A stretch of DNA of 36,412 nt from contig FR881969.1 in the NCBI GenBank assembly GCA_000435615.1, positions 15,324-51,735 on the forward strand, given 5' to 3'. The translations under genes and the position numbers were made by a program. Positions 1 through 7,675 of the stretch are shown piece by piece; the first letter of the stretch is position 1; each line of letters opens with the position of its first letter. The DNA is from Firmicutes bacterium CAG:238. Lineage in GTDB: Bacteria > Bacillota > Clostridia > Peptostreptococcales > Anaerovoracaceae. The notes under the pieces were generated by a model. It had not been told where the DNA came from. It made no database searches and saw only the letters and a list, made by a program, of their open reading frames with translations.

Positions 1-575
1 GCGTCGACCGTTCCGCTGTCCTCGGTAAAGTTGTTGTACACAAGAGCCTTGTATCTTCTCGTAATGCTGTGCTCCGCAAGCTGCTTGGAGAGCGACTCAT
101 GTGCCTTGTTGTTCTTGGCAATCATCAAAAGTCCGCTCGTATCTTTATCTATCCTGTGAACAATCCCCGGTCTGATAACGCCGTTTATGGAGGAAAGTCT
201 GTCCCCGCAGTGATACATGATCGCATTCACAAGCGTCCCCGTATAATTTCCGACCGCAGGATGCACAACCATTCCCTTCGGCTTATTCACAACCAGCACA
301 TCATCATCCTCATATACGATGTCAAGCGGGATGTTCTCCGGTTCCACAGAGAGCTTCTCAGGTTCCGGAACGATAATTTCAATCCGGTCGCCTTCGCATG
401 TTTTGTATTTTTTGGAGGTCATAACCTGTCCATTCAGAAGCAGATTCCCTCCTTCTATAAGCTTTTGTATGAAACTCCTCGATGTTTCCGGTAAAAGCAA
501 AGAAAGCACTGAATCAATTCGAGTGCTTTGGTTTTCTTTGTCTATTGTAAATGTGTAGCTATTCGGCTGATCCAT
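1..575 (-). CDS. rluD: RluD-type 23S rRNA pseudouridine synthase (3' end outside window)
   Basis: Large-subunit rRNA pseudouridine synthase of the RluA/RluD family, which isomerises specific uridines of 23S rRNA. Translating the minus strand from the ATG at 575 gives 191 codons before the window edge. An S4-like RNA-binding segment covers roughly residues 18-65, followed by the catalytic domain with VVNKPKGMVVHP near residues 95-106 and the family signature HRIDKDTSGLL at 140-150, where D143 is the expected catalytic aspartate. The start is supported by GGAGG just upstream and by a 17-base overlap with the end of lspA, so the two are probably translationally coupled. It is the last visible gene of the long minus-strand operon. 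RluD itself versus a paralogue (RluA/RluC type) cannot be settled, but position after lspA is typical for RluD-like genes in Firmicutes. The C-terminus lies outside the window. Confidence 0.93.
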   Translation of the reverse strand, partial: MDQPNSYTFTIDKENQSTRIDSVLSLLLPETSRSFIQKLIEGGNLLLNGQVMTSKKYKTCEGDRIEIIVPEPEKLSVEPENIPLDIVYEDDDVLVVNKPKGMVVHPAVGNYTGTLVNAIMYHCGDRLSSINGVIRPGIVHRIDKDTSGLLMIAKNNKAHESLSKQLAEHSITRRYKALVYNNFTEDSGTVD

Positions 576-1053
576 TTTTTTCCTCCGTTTTGGTTCCTTC
601 GCTTCCGTCAAATTTGAAGATATACAGAACGAAAAGAAAACATCCGACGCATACGGCTATGTCCGCAATGTTGAATACCCAATTCCACAGGGGCAAAGAT
701 GTAAAATCCAGAAAATCCGTTACATATCCCTGCCACACCCGGTCTATCAGGTTTCCTATGCCACCGCCGACAATCAGCTCAATTGCCAGGATCAGTGACC
801 AATGGGCGGTTTGATGTTTCTCCATATACCAAACCGCAGCAGCCATCGCCAGCACCGGAACCGCAATCAGCAGGAGTGTGCTTCCTTCAAATATGCTGAG
901 AGCTCCGCCCGAATTTGAAATATGCGTTATTGAGAAGAAATTCTTTATAACGGGGATCGATTCCCCTACCTGCATATTGCATCTGACTGCGAGCTTGGCT
1001 GCCTGATCCGCCAAGATAATCAATGCTATAATCAGATAACGGAATTTTCTCAT
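559..1053 (-). CDS. lspA: Lipoprotein signal peptidase (signal peptidase II)
   Basis: Membrane aspartyl peptidase that removes the signal peptide from diacylglyceryl-modified prolipoproteins. The 164-residue length is normal. Four hydrophobic segments are visible (about residues 5-22, 58-77, 85-104 and 128-148). The family boxes are present: NSGGALSIF near residue 47, GGGIGNLIDRV near 97-107 and FNIADIAV near 128-135, which carry the two catalytic aspartates (in NLIDR and NIADI). The C-terminal 16 residues are a charged tail. Its start overlaps the divIVA stop as ATGA, and its end overlaps the rluD start, consistent with a single transcript. Family assignment is secure. Confidence 0.96.
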   Translation of the reverse strand: MRKFRYLIIALIILADQAAKLAVRCNMQVGESIPVIKNFFSITHISNSGGALSIFEGSTLLLIAVPVLAMAAAVWYMEKHQTAHWSLILAIELIVGGGIGNLIDRVWQGYVTDFLDFTSLPLWNWVFNIADIAVCVGCFLFVLYIFKFDGSEGTKTEEKNGSAE

Positions 1054-1646
1054 CTGATGTTCACCATTGTCTTCTTCATTTCGTCTTTTGCGGTTTTGAC
1101 ATCCTCTTCCGGGCTTTCGGTTCGCTCAGCTGTCTTTTCCTCTTTACCGTCCAAATCCGTCATGGAAGCCGGGAGAAAGTCTTTTTCGAAGTCCTCAAAC
1201 AAATCATTTCCCATGAATTCAAGGCGTTCGAGTTCGGTTTCCAGTAAGTTCTTGTATCTTCCTCTCAGCATTTCAACCTTCGTCCGCATGCGGTTTGCTT
1301 CTTCGGTAAGCTTCGAAATGGATTCTTTGGCCTCTTTCGTTATGATTCCGGCTTCCATCTCTGCGTTTTTAAGCAGAATCTCCGCCCTTCTCTCCGCGCT
1401 CGCCGCGATATCGTTCATAAGAGACTTTGCCGCTTCGAGGGTTTCATACACCGTTGTTTCCGTATTCATGTGCTTGTCCACCTGCACATGTGCCTTACCC
1501 AATTCCTCTTTTAACTGCTTGTTTTCCCTGATAAGCTTCTCCATATCGAGAATCACAAGATCCAAAAAATCATCGACCTCGTCCGGGTCATAGCCTTTCT
1601 TAACGCGTGCAAACTGTTTGTTTTCAATATCTGAAGGTGTAATCAT
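1050..1646 (-). CDS. divIVA: DivIVA-family cell-division / polar scaffold protein
   Basis: Cytoplasmic coiled-coil protein that binds negatively curved membrane at division sites and poles and recruits partners. The N-terminal lipid-binding domain (residues 1-60) has the family pattern ITPSDIENKQFARVKKGYDPDEVDDFLD. Residues 25-150 are heptad-rich and strongly charged, as expected of parallel coiled coils. The last 40 or so residues are acidic/lysine-rich and probably disordered. Length 198 is usual. It lies 12 bases downstream of sepF and overlaps lspA by 4 bases, the standard sepF-divIVA-lspA order in Firmicutes, although the yggT and ylmH genes often found between sepF and divIVA are absent here. 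A GGAGG-like site precedes the ATG. Confidence 0.95.
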   Translation of the reverse strand: MITPSDIENKQFARVKKGYDPDEVDDFLDLVILDMEKLIRENKQLKEELGKAHVQVDKHMNTETTVYETLEAAKSLMNDIAASAERRAEILLKNAEMEAGIITKEAKESISKLTEEANRMRTKVEMLRGRYKNLLETELERLEFMGNDLFEDFEKDFLPASMTDLDGKEEKTAERTESPEEDVKTAKDEMKKTMVNIR

Positions 1647-1658
1647 CCGTTCTCCTCC

Positions 1659-2168
1659 TTATCTTCCCGCCCATGGGCTTTTGTTCGTGCCGAAGTCAAA
1701 TCCGTTTCGTTCCTCTTGGTTGGTTGTAATATCAACCTTTTCAGGCGCAAAAATAAAGATGTTGTTTGCAACCTTCTGCACGTTTCCGTTCAGCGCATAA
1801 GTTGCACCGCTGAGGAAATCAAAGATTTTCTTTGCTGTTTCGGTTTCGATTTTTTCGAGATTAATCACAACCGGACGTCTGCCCTTGAGACTGTCAACAA
1901 GCTTCGGACACTCATCAAAACTCTTCGGTTCAATCACTACAAGTGTAAACGTGTTTGTTCCTGCGATTGAAAGCTTCTTTTCAAGCGGAATTGCTTTTGG
2001 GTTGTCCGGCATTGAAGTTTTTGGCTGGAACGATCCGCTTATCGGCTTTCTGAGGTTTTCTTCTCTGAGAACCTGCTCTTTTGCTGCCTCAATCTCTTCT
2101 TCCGTGAATTCATCTTCGGTTACTTCGTCGATTCCTACCAGCTTCTTAAAAGTTTCTGAAAATCCCAT
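1659..2168 (-). CDS. sepF: SepF, FtsZ-binding cell-division protein
   Basis: SepF polymerises into rings and anchors and bundles FtsZ at the septum. I choose the ATG at 2168 (169 residues, starting MGFSETFKKL) because GGGAGGAAAC lies directly upstream. A longer reading from 2210 adds 14 residues that overlap yggS coding sequence and look unlike a SepF N-terminus. Residues 1-12 form the short amphipathic membrane-targeting helix. A charged linker to about residue 70 follows. The conserved SepF core then runs from about residue 75 to 155 (pattern VVIEPKSFDECPKLVDSLKGRRPVVINLE and FLSGATYALNGNVQKV), containing the glycine dimer-interface region. It sits 1 base after the yggS stop and 12 bases before divIVA. 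Confidence 0.95.
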   Translation of the reverse strand: MGFSETFKKLVGIDEVTEDEFTEEEIEAAKEQVLREENLRKPISGSFQPKTSMPDNPKAIPLEKKLSIAGTNTFTLVVIEPKSFDECPKLVDSLKGRRPVVINLEKIETETAKKIFDFLSGATYALNGNVQKVANNIFIFAPEKVDITTNQEERNGFDFGTNKSPWAGR

Positions 2169-2169
2169 A

Positions 2170-2880
2170 TCAGTTTCCTCCCATTTTCTTAGAATAATCT
2201 CTGACCCCAAATATAGATGTTCCTACTCTGATTAGCGTGGAGCCTTCTTCAATCGCAACCTCAAAGTCGTTTGACATTCCCATGGAAAGATATTTAAAAT
2301 CAATTCTCGGGTTGTCGAGTCTGCCGTATTTGTCGTAAAGTTTCTTTACTTCGGCAAAATATTCTCTTGCATCGTCAGGGTTGTCCTCAAAAGGAGCAAT
2401 GCACATCAGTCCTCTTATCCTGATATTCGGACAGTTTTCCAAAATGCTTTCAATCATCGCACCCGTTTCTTCTGTCGTAATTCCGAACTTGCTCTCTTCC
2501 ATTGCAGAATTAACCTGAATCAATATATCCATTATAAGTCCGTGCTGAGCGGCACGTTTGTCTATCTCCTCGGCAAGTTTGAGTGAGTCAACCGAATGAA
2601 TCATGCATACCTTGTCGATGATGTATTTCACCTTGTTTGTCTGAAGGTGTCCGATGAGATGCCATCTTACCGGTTTGACACCGTCATATTTGTTCATGAT
2701 TTCCTGCACTTTGTTTTCGCCGATGTCTGTAATTCCGCAGTCGATTGCTTCATTTATCTCGTCCACATCATGGAGTTTGGTCACGGCTACCAAAAGCACA
2801 TCGTCACCGCTTCTGCCGGAGCGTTTTGCGGCCTCTTCTTTCAGACTGTTTATGTGCGCAATATTTTCCTTAATTGACAT
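2170..2880 (-). CDS. yggS: YggS/YlmE-family PLP-binding homeostasis protein
   Basis: Pyridoxal-5'-phosphate-binding TIM-barrel protein (PLPBP/COG0325) involved in vitamin B6 and amino-acid homeostasis, with no established catalytic reaction. The 236 residues match family length. The PLP lysine is in VAVTKLHDVDEI near residue 35. Other family blocks are IGENKVQE near 53-60, WHLIGHLQTNK near 73-83, FGITTEE near 132 and the phosphate-binding region SMGMSNDFEVAIEEGSTLIRVGTSIFG near 198-226. The gene precedes sepF, its usual place in Firmicutes (B. subtilis ylmE-ylmF). It begins 4 bases after the upstream HlyD-like ORF ends, so it is co-transcribed with it. Confidence 0.95.
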   Translation of the reverse strand: MSIKENIAHINSLKEEAAKRSGRSGDDVLLVAVTKLHDVDEINEAIDCGITDIGENKVQEIMNKYDGVKPVRWHLIGHLQTNKVKYIIDKVCMIHSVDSLKLAEEIDKRAAQHGLIMDILIQVNSAMEESKFGITTEETGAMIESILENCPNIRIRGLMCIAPFEDNPDDAREYFAEVKKLYDKYGRLDNPRIDFKYLSMGMSNDFEVAIEEGSTLIRVGTSIFGVRDYSKKMGGN

Positions 2881-2884
2881 CGTA

Positions 2885-3814
2885 TCACTCTCCCTTTAAT
2901 ATCTCATCATAGTTCTTAACGGTGGCGACAGTTTTGCCCTCGTCATCGTAGTAATAATTTTTTTCGACAACGGTTACGCCCTTGTCCGAAGCGAGTATGC
3001 TTACAGGCGTAAAATTGTAATTTCCGAATTTGTCTTTGACATATACGCCTTTTTGTCCGTCCTCTTCGACTATGCTCGAAGATTCAAGCAAAATTCCCGT
3101 CCTGCTCGATCTTATGAGTTTGCATTTCCGGGTCCTGTATTTATCAAAATATTCATAATACCTGTTACAGGAAAGGATCACTTTCTGCCTGCCGTTTTCT
3201 TCCGTCACGGATTTTACTTTCATCTTGAGGCACACTCCGTCATGGAAGTCGACTTTCACATTGTTTCCTGCCTCAAATCCTTCGGCGTCATCGCTTGAAA
3301 GCCATGCTGCAAGAAACCACTCCTTATTGTCGACAACCTTAAAAATCTTGTCTCCTGCTTCGACACTGTTTTTCTTGCAGTCGTGTACCTTAAATTCATC
3401 CGCCCTCGTCTTTTCCATGTCCGAAAGAGTTATCTTATCAAGATTCTCAGATGTCAGAAGTTTCTCCATACCGTCATAATAATAACTTATGACTCCTCTC
3501 TCCTCGGTATAGCAACCCGTTCCCGCAAGCGTAACAACCTTGCTTCCCTTTCTGACAAGCTTCCCCTGAGAAAGTACTCTCTCGATTTTTCCGGCACTGC
3601 CGGCACTGTAAACGGTCTCATCCCTTACGAAAAGGCAGTCCGCTTCAACCCCCGATTCAAGCGTTCCGTATTCCGCAATGTACGTCTCCACGAAAATATC
3701 CGAAACCCTCGGCACGACATATATGTACAGGTACAGTGCCACAAAAAGCAGGACAAATCCCAATATGCATATTTTTGCTTTCGAATTGCTCTTTTTTGTG
3801 TTATTACTCATCAC
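2885..3814 (-). CDS. HlyD-like membrane-anchored protein (adaptor-type fold), partner unknown
   Basis: A single N-terminal membrane segment (about residues 13-33, ICILGFVLLFVALYLYIYVV) precedes a soluble domain of about 270 residues that would face the cell exterior. The outer part resembles the lipoyl/barrel-sandwich and beta-barrel pattern of HlyD-type membrane fusion proteins: the block around AGSAGKIERVLSQGKLVRKGSKV (residues 70-93) and the later KIFKVVDNKEWFLAAW and GNNVKVDF blocks. No long coiled-coil hairpin and no ABC or RND pump gene is adjacent, so a classical efflux-adaptor role is doubtful. The start is either GTG at 3814 or ATG at 3811; neither has a good ribosome site. Similar proteins often sit just before yggS-sepF in clostridia, suggesting a role linked to the cell envelope or division (inference). 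Confidence 0.7.
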   Translation of the reverse strand: MMSNNTKKSNSKAKICILGFVLLFVALYLYIYVVPRVSDIFVETYIAEYGTLESGVEADCLFVRDETVYSAGSAGKIERVLSQGKLVRKGSKVVTLAGTGCYTEERGVISYYYDGMEKLLTSENLDKITLSDMEKTRADEFKVHDCKKNSVEAGDKIFKVVDNKEWFLAAWLSSDDAEGFEAGNNVKVDFHDGVCLKMKVKSVTEENGRQKVILSCNRYYEYFDKYRTRKCKLIRSSRTGILLESSSIVEEDGQKGVYVKDKFGNYNFTPVSILASDKGVTVVEKNYYYDDEGKTVATVKNYDEILKGE

Positions 3815-3854
3815 TTTATTTTACCACAACAGCTTGTGCAATACAACCTAATAT

Positions 3855-4622
3855 CTACGCTTTTGACACAATCTCTTCCAGTATTTTTTTCTCGTCTTTT
3901 GTCAGGTCTTTTGCTTTTTCGACATATGCCGCAAAAAGATCCGGTCTGCGTTCCTTTGTGAGTCTGAGCGAGTTTTCATACTGCCACAGGTGGATCAGCT
4001 TGTGATTTCCGTTCAGAAGAACTTCCGGTACCGCCAGACCCTCGTATTCCCGCGGTTTTGTGTACTGGTCGTATTCCAGCAGCCCGGAATACACCGATTC
4101 TTCGGTTGCCGATTCTTTCGTCCCCAAAACCTCCGGAATAAAACGCGAAACACTGTCAATGAGCACCATTGCAGCAAGTTCGCCTCCGGTCAGAATATAA
4201 TCGCCGATAGAGATTTCTTCCATATCCCATTCATCTATGATTCGCTGGTCAACGCCTTCGTAATGCCCGCAGAGAATCGTCATTTCCTCAACTTCCGCAA
4301 GTTCTTCAATCTTTTCGCGGTCAAGAATTCTGCCCCTCGGAGACATGTAAATCATCTTTTTCTTTGGCGTTTCGGGTTCCTTCTCGGATTCTCCGGGTTC
4401 AAGTGATTTAAGCGCGTCAAAAACAGGCTGCGGCAGCATCACCATTCCCACGCCGCCACCGAACGGATAGTCGTCTGCCTTGTTGTGCTTATCTGTACTG
4501 AAATCCCGTATGTTTATCAAATTAATGTCAAGTATTCCCTTTTCTCCGGCCCTGCCCAGGATGCTGCTTTCGGTTACTGCTGTGAACATTTCCGGAAAAA
4601 GCGTCAAAATATTTATTTTCAT
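3855..4622 (-). CDS. trmD: tRNA (guanine-37-N1) methyltransferase TrmD
   Basis: S-adenosylmethionine-dependent enzyme that makes m1G37 next to the anticodon and thereby prevents +1 frameshifting. Sequence hallmarks are the N-terminus MKINILTLFPEMF, the substrate loop DDYPFGGGVGMVM (about residues 51-63), and the SPOUT trefoil-knot SAM site with LCGHYEGVDQRI (about 116-127) and SIGDYILTGGELAAMVLIDSVSRFIPEVLG (about 137-166). The length of 255 is slightly above the usual 240-250. The gene follows rimM with a 1-base gap. The rplS gene that commonly follows trmD is missing here and the HlyD-like gene follows instead. Confidence 0.97.
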   Translation of the reverse strand: MKINILTLFPEMFTAVTESSILGRAGEKGILDINLINIRDFSTDKHNKADDYPFGGGVGMVMLPQPVFDALKSLEPGESEKEPETPKKKMIYMSPRGRILDREKIEELAEVEEMTILCGHYEGVDQRIIDEWDMEEISIGDYILTGGELAAMVLIDSVSRFIPEVLGTKESATEESVYSGLLEYDQYTKPREYEGLAVPEVLLNGNHKLIHLWQYENSLRLTKERRPDLFAAYVEKAKDLTKDEKKILEEIVSKA

Positions 4623-4623
4623 T

Positions 4624-5154
4624 CTATTCTACCTTTACTGCCTCTTCGTCTATAAAGCCCGGAATCAGGTGGATTTTCACAGACTTTTCCTCGATACTGA
4701 CTTCCCTGACAAACTCTCCGACAACCGGAATCAGTGCCTCTTTGCCATTTTTGAGTTCTATTTGATAAATATCCTGTGCGGAATTCTGCAAAACATCCTT
4801 GATTCTGCCGATTTCATCTCCGTTTTCTTCGTTTATGACCCTGCAGCCGATTAGATCCTTCACATAAAAAGTATCTTCCGGCAGCTCGCGAAGGTCTTCC
4901 TCCGTGATGTACAGGTCGCGTTCTTTGAGTGCTTCTGCTTCGTTTCTGTCATTTATTCCTTTGAGCTTGAGGATTACCATTTCTTTCTGGTATCTCACGC
5001 CTTCGATTTCATATTCTTCGTATTTTCCTCTGCGCTCGACCAAAATCTTATCGAGCTCTTCGAATCTTTCTTTGTAATCTGAGTAGTGATAAACTTTCAC
5101 TTCTCCGCGCAGTGCAACTGCGTTTACTATCTTTCCGATCTTAATTTTTTCCAT
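4624..5154 (-). CDS. rimM: 16S rRNA processing/ribosome maturation factor RimM
   Basis: RimM helps assemble the 30S head by binding S19 and 16S rRNA. The 176 residues split into an N-terminal RimM domain (about 1-88, starting KIGKIVNAVALRGEVKVYHYSD) and a C-terminal PRC-barrel (about 95-170, with FYVKDLIGCRV and QDIYQIELKNGKEALIPVV). The gene sits immediately before trmD, as in nearly all bacteria. An 84-base gap separates it from khpA and contains a 9-bp inverted repeat, described separately. The family assignment is secure. Confidence 0.96.
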   Translation of the reverse strand: MEKIKIGKIVNAVALRGEVKVYHYSDYKERFEELDKILVERRGKYEEYEIEGVRYQKEMVILKLKGINDRNEAEALKERDLYITEEDLRELPEDTFYVKDLIGCRVINEENGDEIGRIKDVLQNSAQDIYQIELKNGKEALIPVVGEFVREVSIEEKSVKIHLIPGFIDEEAVKVE

Positions 5155-5175
5155 TTTTCTCCTGCTTATACAACA

Positions 5176-5217
5176 GGCACATACCTAAACATTTTAATCT
5201 TGTCTAAAGTATGTGCC
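5176..5217 (-). other. Intercistronic inverted repeat between khpA and rimM
   Basis: Arms of 9 perfectly matched bases lie at 5176-5184 (GGCACATAC on the plus strand) and 5209-5217 (GTATGTGCC), with a 24-base internal part in which TAGACA and TGTTTA can also pair. The stem would form in the minus-strand operon mRNA just upstream of the rimM ribosome site. There is no T-run, so it is not a rho-independent terminator. An RNase processing site or a translation-modulating hairpin is possible. Confidence 0.6.
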
Positions 5218-5238
5218 CGAAATTTCGCAATTAAACCG

Positions 5239-5472
5239 TTACTCTTTTACGATTTCTACTGTCACTTTTTGATTATTTCTTGTGGCCGCAGCCTTAACAA
5301 CGGTACGCAAAGCTTTCGCAATTCTTCCTTGCTTACCTATCACTTTACCCATGTCTTCAGGAGCGACTCTAAGCTCGATTACCGTTCCTTGGCGGCCTTC
5401 GCTCTCAGTCACGACAACGCCTTCCGGGTTGTCTACGAGTGACTTTGCAATTGCTTCAACCAATTTAGTCAT
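5239..5472 (-). CDS. khpA: KH-domain RNA-binding protein KhpA
   Basis: Small single-KH-domain RNA-binding protein (YlqC/KhpA family) that in Firmicutes pairs with KhpB/Jag and influences cell elongation and RNA metabolism. The 77 residues consist of little but the KH fold. The GXXG RNA-contact loop is GKQG at residues 46-49 in VIGKQGRIAKALRTVVKA. It lies between rpsP (20 bases upstream) and rimM, the usual rpsP-khpA-rimM-trmD order. The start ATG is preceded by AAGGAAACGG. Confidence 0.95.
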   Translation of the reverse strand: MTKLVEAIAKSLVDNPEGVVVTESEGRQGTVIELRVAPEDMGKVIGKQGRIAKALRTVVKAAATRNNQKVTVEIVKE

Positions 5473-5492
5473 TAGCTTTCACCGTTTCCTTA

Positions 5493-5735
5493 TTATTCAA
5501 TAATTCCTGATTTTTTAAATAAAGTCTTTACAGTTTCTGTCGGCTGCGCACCGTTTCCTAACCACTTTTTAGCCTTTTCTGCATCGATTTTGATTTCCTT
5601 CGGGTCTGTCATTGGGTTGTAGTAACCGATTTCTTCGATGAACTTACCGTCTCTCGGTGCTCTTGAATCTGCTACAACTACTCTGTAAAAAGGCTTCTTG
5701 TGTGCACCCATTCTCTTTAATCTGATCTTTACCAT
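5493..5735 (-). CDS. rpsP: 30S ribosomal protein S16
   Basis: Structural protein of the small ribosomal subunit. At 80 residues it matches the S16 family along its length, with the N-terminal block VKIRLKRMGAHKKPFYRVVVADSRAPRDG and the conserved IEEIGYYNP, followed by the lysine-rich part AEKAKKWLGNGAQPT. It starts 14 bases after the ffh stop with an AGGAGG-type site and is part of the ylxM-to-rluD operon. Confidence 0.98.
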   Translation of the reverse strand: MVKIRLKRMGAHKKPFYRVVVADSRAPRDGKFIEEIGYYNPMTDPKEIKIDAEKAKKWLGNGAQPTETVKTLFKKSGIIE

Positions 5736-5749
5736 TTTTAAAATCCTCC

Positions 5750-7090
5750 TTAAAATAATCCTTTAAATCTTTTATTCTTTTTCATAAAGCCCGGATTGCT
5801 GAATTGTTTCATCAACTTTTTAGTATCCTCGTACTTTTTGATCAAGTTATTTATTTTGCTGACAGGCTGTCCCGAGCCCGCGGCAATTCTCTTACGCCTG
5901 CTGGCGTTAAGCAGCGATGGATTGCGGCGTTCTTCAAGGGTCATGGAATAGATGATGGCTTCCATCTGTTTGAATTCCTGTTCACCCTTTTCGATGTCTT
6001 CGTCGCTTATCTTGTTTGCGCCCAGTCCCGGCAGCATGCCTATCATCTTTCCGAGACCGCCCATTTTATTAATCTGACCCATCTGGTCAAGAAAGTCTTC
6101 CAGCGTAAACTCATTTTTCTTTATCTTTTTTTCGAGTTTGGCTGCCTTTTCCTCGTCAAAGGTTTCCTGTGCCTTTTCGATGAGCGAAAGCATATCTCCC
6201 ATTCCGAGGATTCTGCTTGCCATTCTTTCCGGATGGAAAGGTTCGAGCGCGTCAGTCTTTTCGCCGACACCGATGAACTTAACCGGCTTGCCCGTAACTT
6301 TCTTCGCGGAAAGCGCCGCACCGCCTCTGGAGTCGCCGTCCATCTTCGTCATGATGATGCCGTCGATTCCGAGCGCGTCGTTAAAGCCTTCGGCTGCATT
6401 GACCGCATCCTGACCGGTCAGTGCGTCCACAACAAGCAAAATCTCATGCGGTTTAACCGCCTTCTTGACTCTCACAAGTTCATCCATCAGTTCGCTGTCA
6501 ATCTGCAGACGGCCTGCCGTATCGACAATCAGAACATCGTATCCACGTCTTTCGGCTTCTTTTCTCGCCTTGAGCGCGATGTCTTCGGCCTTGTTGTTGA
6601 CGCGGTCGGTAAATACCGGAACATCCACGGATTTGCCGACAACCTCGAGCTGGTCAATCGCCGCCGGTCTGTATATGTCGCACGCTGCGAGCATCGGCTT
6701 CTTGCCGTGTTTCTTCAGGTATGCAGCGAGCTTGCCGCAGGTTGTCGTCTTACCGGTACCCTGCAGACCGACCATCAGCAGAACGGTAAATCCACTCGGC
6801 GAAAAAGTCAGCTTGCTGTTCGTACCGCCCATGAGGTCAACCAGCGTGTCGTTTACGATTTTAATTACCTGCTGCCCCGGGGTCAGACTTTCAAGCACGC
6901 CTTGCCCCAGTGCTTTCTCTTTTACCTCTGCAACGAACTCTTTGACAACTTTGAAGTTGACATCCGCCTCCAGCAAAGCCAGTTTGACTTCGCGCATCGC
7001 ATCATTGATGTCTGCCTCCGTCAAAACGCCCTTGCCTTTGAGCTTCTTAAAGGTCCCTTGCAGTTTTTCGGATAAATTCTCAAATGCCAT
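5750..7090 (-). CDS. ffh: Signal recognition particle GTPase Ffh
   Basis: Protein subunit of the SRP, which binds signal sequences at the ribosome and delivers nascent membrane proteins to FtsY. The N domain covers residues 1-90. The G domain has the P-loop GLQGTGKT (108-115), DTAGR (190-194) and TKMDGD (248-253), with ALTGQDAVNAA between. The methionine-rich M domain (about 300-446) includes MGQINKMGGLGKMIGMLPGLG and the RNA-binding segment NASRRKRIAAGSGQPVSKIN. Length 446 is normal. An AAGGAG site precedes the ATG. It lies downstream of ylxM, its known regulatory or structural partner gene in Gram-positives. Confidence 0.98.
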   Translation of the reverse strand: MAFENLSEKLQGTFKKLKGKGVLTEADINDAMREVKLALLEADVNFKVVKEFVAEVKEKALGQGVLESLTPGQQVIKIVNDTLVDLMGGTNSKLTFSPSGFTVLLMVGLQGTGKTTTCGKLAAYLKKHGKKPMLAACDIYRPAAIDQLEVVGKSVDVPVFTDRVNNKAEDIALKARKEAERRGYDVLIVDTAGRLQIDSELMDELVRVKKAVKPHEILLVVDALTGQDAVNAAEGFNDALGIDGIIMTKMDGDSRGGAALSAKKVTGKPVKFIGVGEKTDALEPFHPERMASRILGMGDMLSLIEKAQETFDEEKAAKLEKKIKKNEFTLEDFLDQMGQINKMGGLGKMIGMLPGLGANKISDEDIEKGEQEFKQMEAIIYSMTLEERRNPSLLNASRRKRIAAGSGQPVSKINNLIKKYEDTKKLMKQFSNPGFMKKNKRFKGLF

Positions 7091-7185
7091 TTTATCTCCT
7101 TAACCCGCCTCCGGTCTTAACGCCGGCACCTGCCCGGTGCGGCTCTTTTGGTTCTGCCGCTTCGTCCGGCTCTGTCCCGGGTTCT

Positions 7186-7608
7186 CTATTCCAATTCGTT
7201 TATAATTGCCTTGATTTCTTTCAGCTTCAAAACGATTTCTGAGGTATCCGCCGTGCCTTGCGATTTCAAGTCCTGCCGCACGCTTGACTCTGCACCCTGC
7301 GATTCGCGGTCTCGCGTCAGCTCCGAAATCAGGAGGTCGATTCTCGCGTCAATATCGGCGACCGCTTCCTTTGATTTCATCAGGCGCGCCATCAGTCCAA
7401 GCTTCGCTTCGTACTCGCTGAGTGCCTGCTCCGCTTTCTTCAATGTGTCATGCACCGCCTGCCTTGAAATCCCAAACTCTTCGGCAATCTCCGAAAGTGA
7501 AAGATTCTCTTCGTGGTACAGTGCCATGACTTCCTGCTGCCTTTTGCTGAGAAGCTGTCCGTAAAAGTCGTACAGGAGGCTGTTCTCCGCAATGCTTTCA
7601 ATTTTCAT
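7186..7608 (-). CDS. ylxM: YlxM/p13-like (UPF0122) helix-turn-helix protein
   Basis: Small sigma-70-region-4-like helix-turn-helix protein encoded before ffh; in streptococci the homologue modulates SRP function. The start at 7608 is chosen because AAGGAGG lies at 7620-7626, giving 140 residues beginning MKIESIAENS. The reading from 7704 would place the promoter inside the gene. Residues 10-75 hold the HTH block LLSKRQQEVMALYHEENLSLSEIAEEFGISRQAVHDTLKKAEQ. The rest is charged, with a polar, probably disordered segment at about 98-122. It is the first gene of the minus-strand operon, and 95 bases separate it from ffh. Confidence 0.93.
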   Translation of the reverse strand: MKIESIAENSLLYDFYGQLLSKRQQEVMALYHEENLSLSEIAEEFGISRQAVHDTLKKAEQALSEYEAKLGLMARLMKSKEAVADIDARIDLLISELTRDRESQGAESSVRQDLKSQGTADTSEIVLKLKEIKAIINELE

Positions 7609-7645
7609 AGAAGTACGCGCCTCCTTCTGCTTGCAATCATCATGC

Positions 7646-7668
7646 GTGTCAAGTCTGCAGCTTGACAC
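7646..7668. promoter_or_regulatory. Inverted repeat downstream of the ylxM promoter (candidate operator or 5'-UTR hairpin)
   Basis: Perfect 8-bp arms GTGTCAAG (7646-7653) and CTTGACAC (7661-7668) flank a 7-base centre that itself contains CTGCAG. The repeat begins about 8 bases past the minus-strand -10 element, so it falls at or just after the expected transcription start of the ylxM-ffh operon. It shares the TCAAG/CTTGA half-site with the repeat at 7701-7718. Confidence 0.6.
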
Positions 7669-7675
7669 CTTGCCT

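Noticed and set aside
3815..3854. TTGTAT-N17-TAAAAT promoter-like pair before the HlyD-like gene
   Set aside because: The -10 would be only a few bases from the start codon, leaving no room for a leader or ribosome site. It may be chance in an AT-rich gap.
5804..7075. 423-codon open frame on the plus strand opposite ffh
   Set aside because: It lies entirely antisense to a clear ffh gene, has no ribosome site or promoter, and its translation has no recognisable domain. It is a coding-strand shadow.
7091..7185. GCACC/GGTGC hairpin between ylxM and ffh
   Set aside because: Five base pairs without a T-run; too weak to call a terminator or regulatory element.
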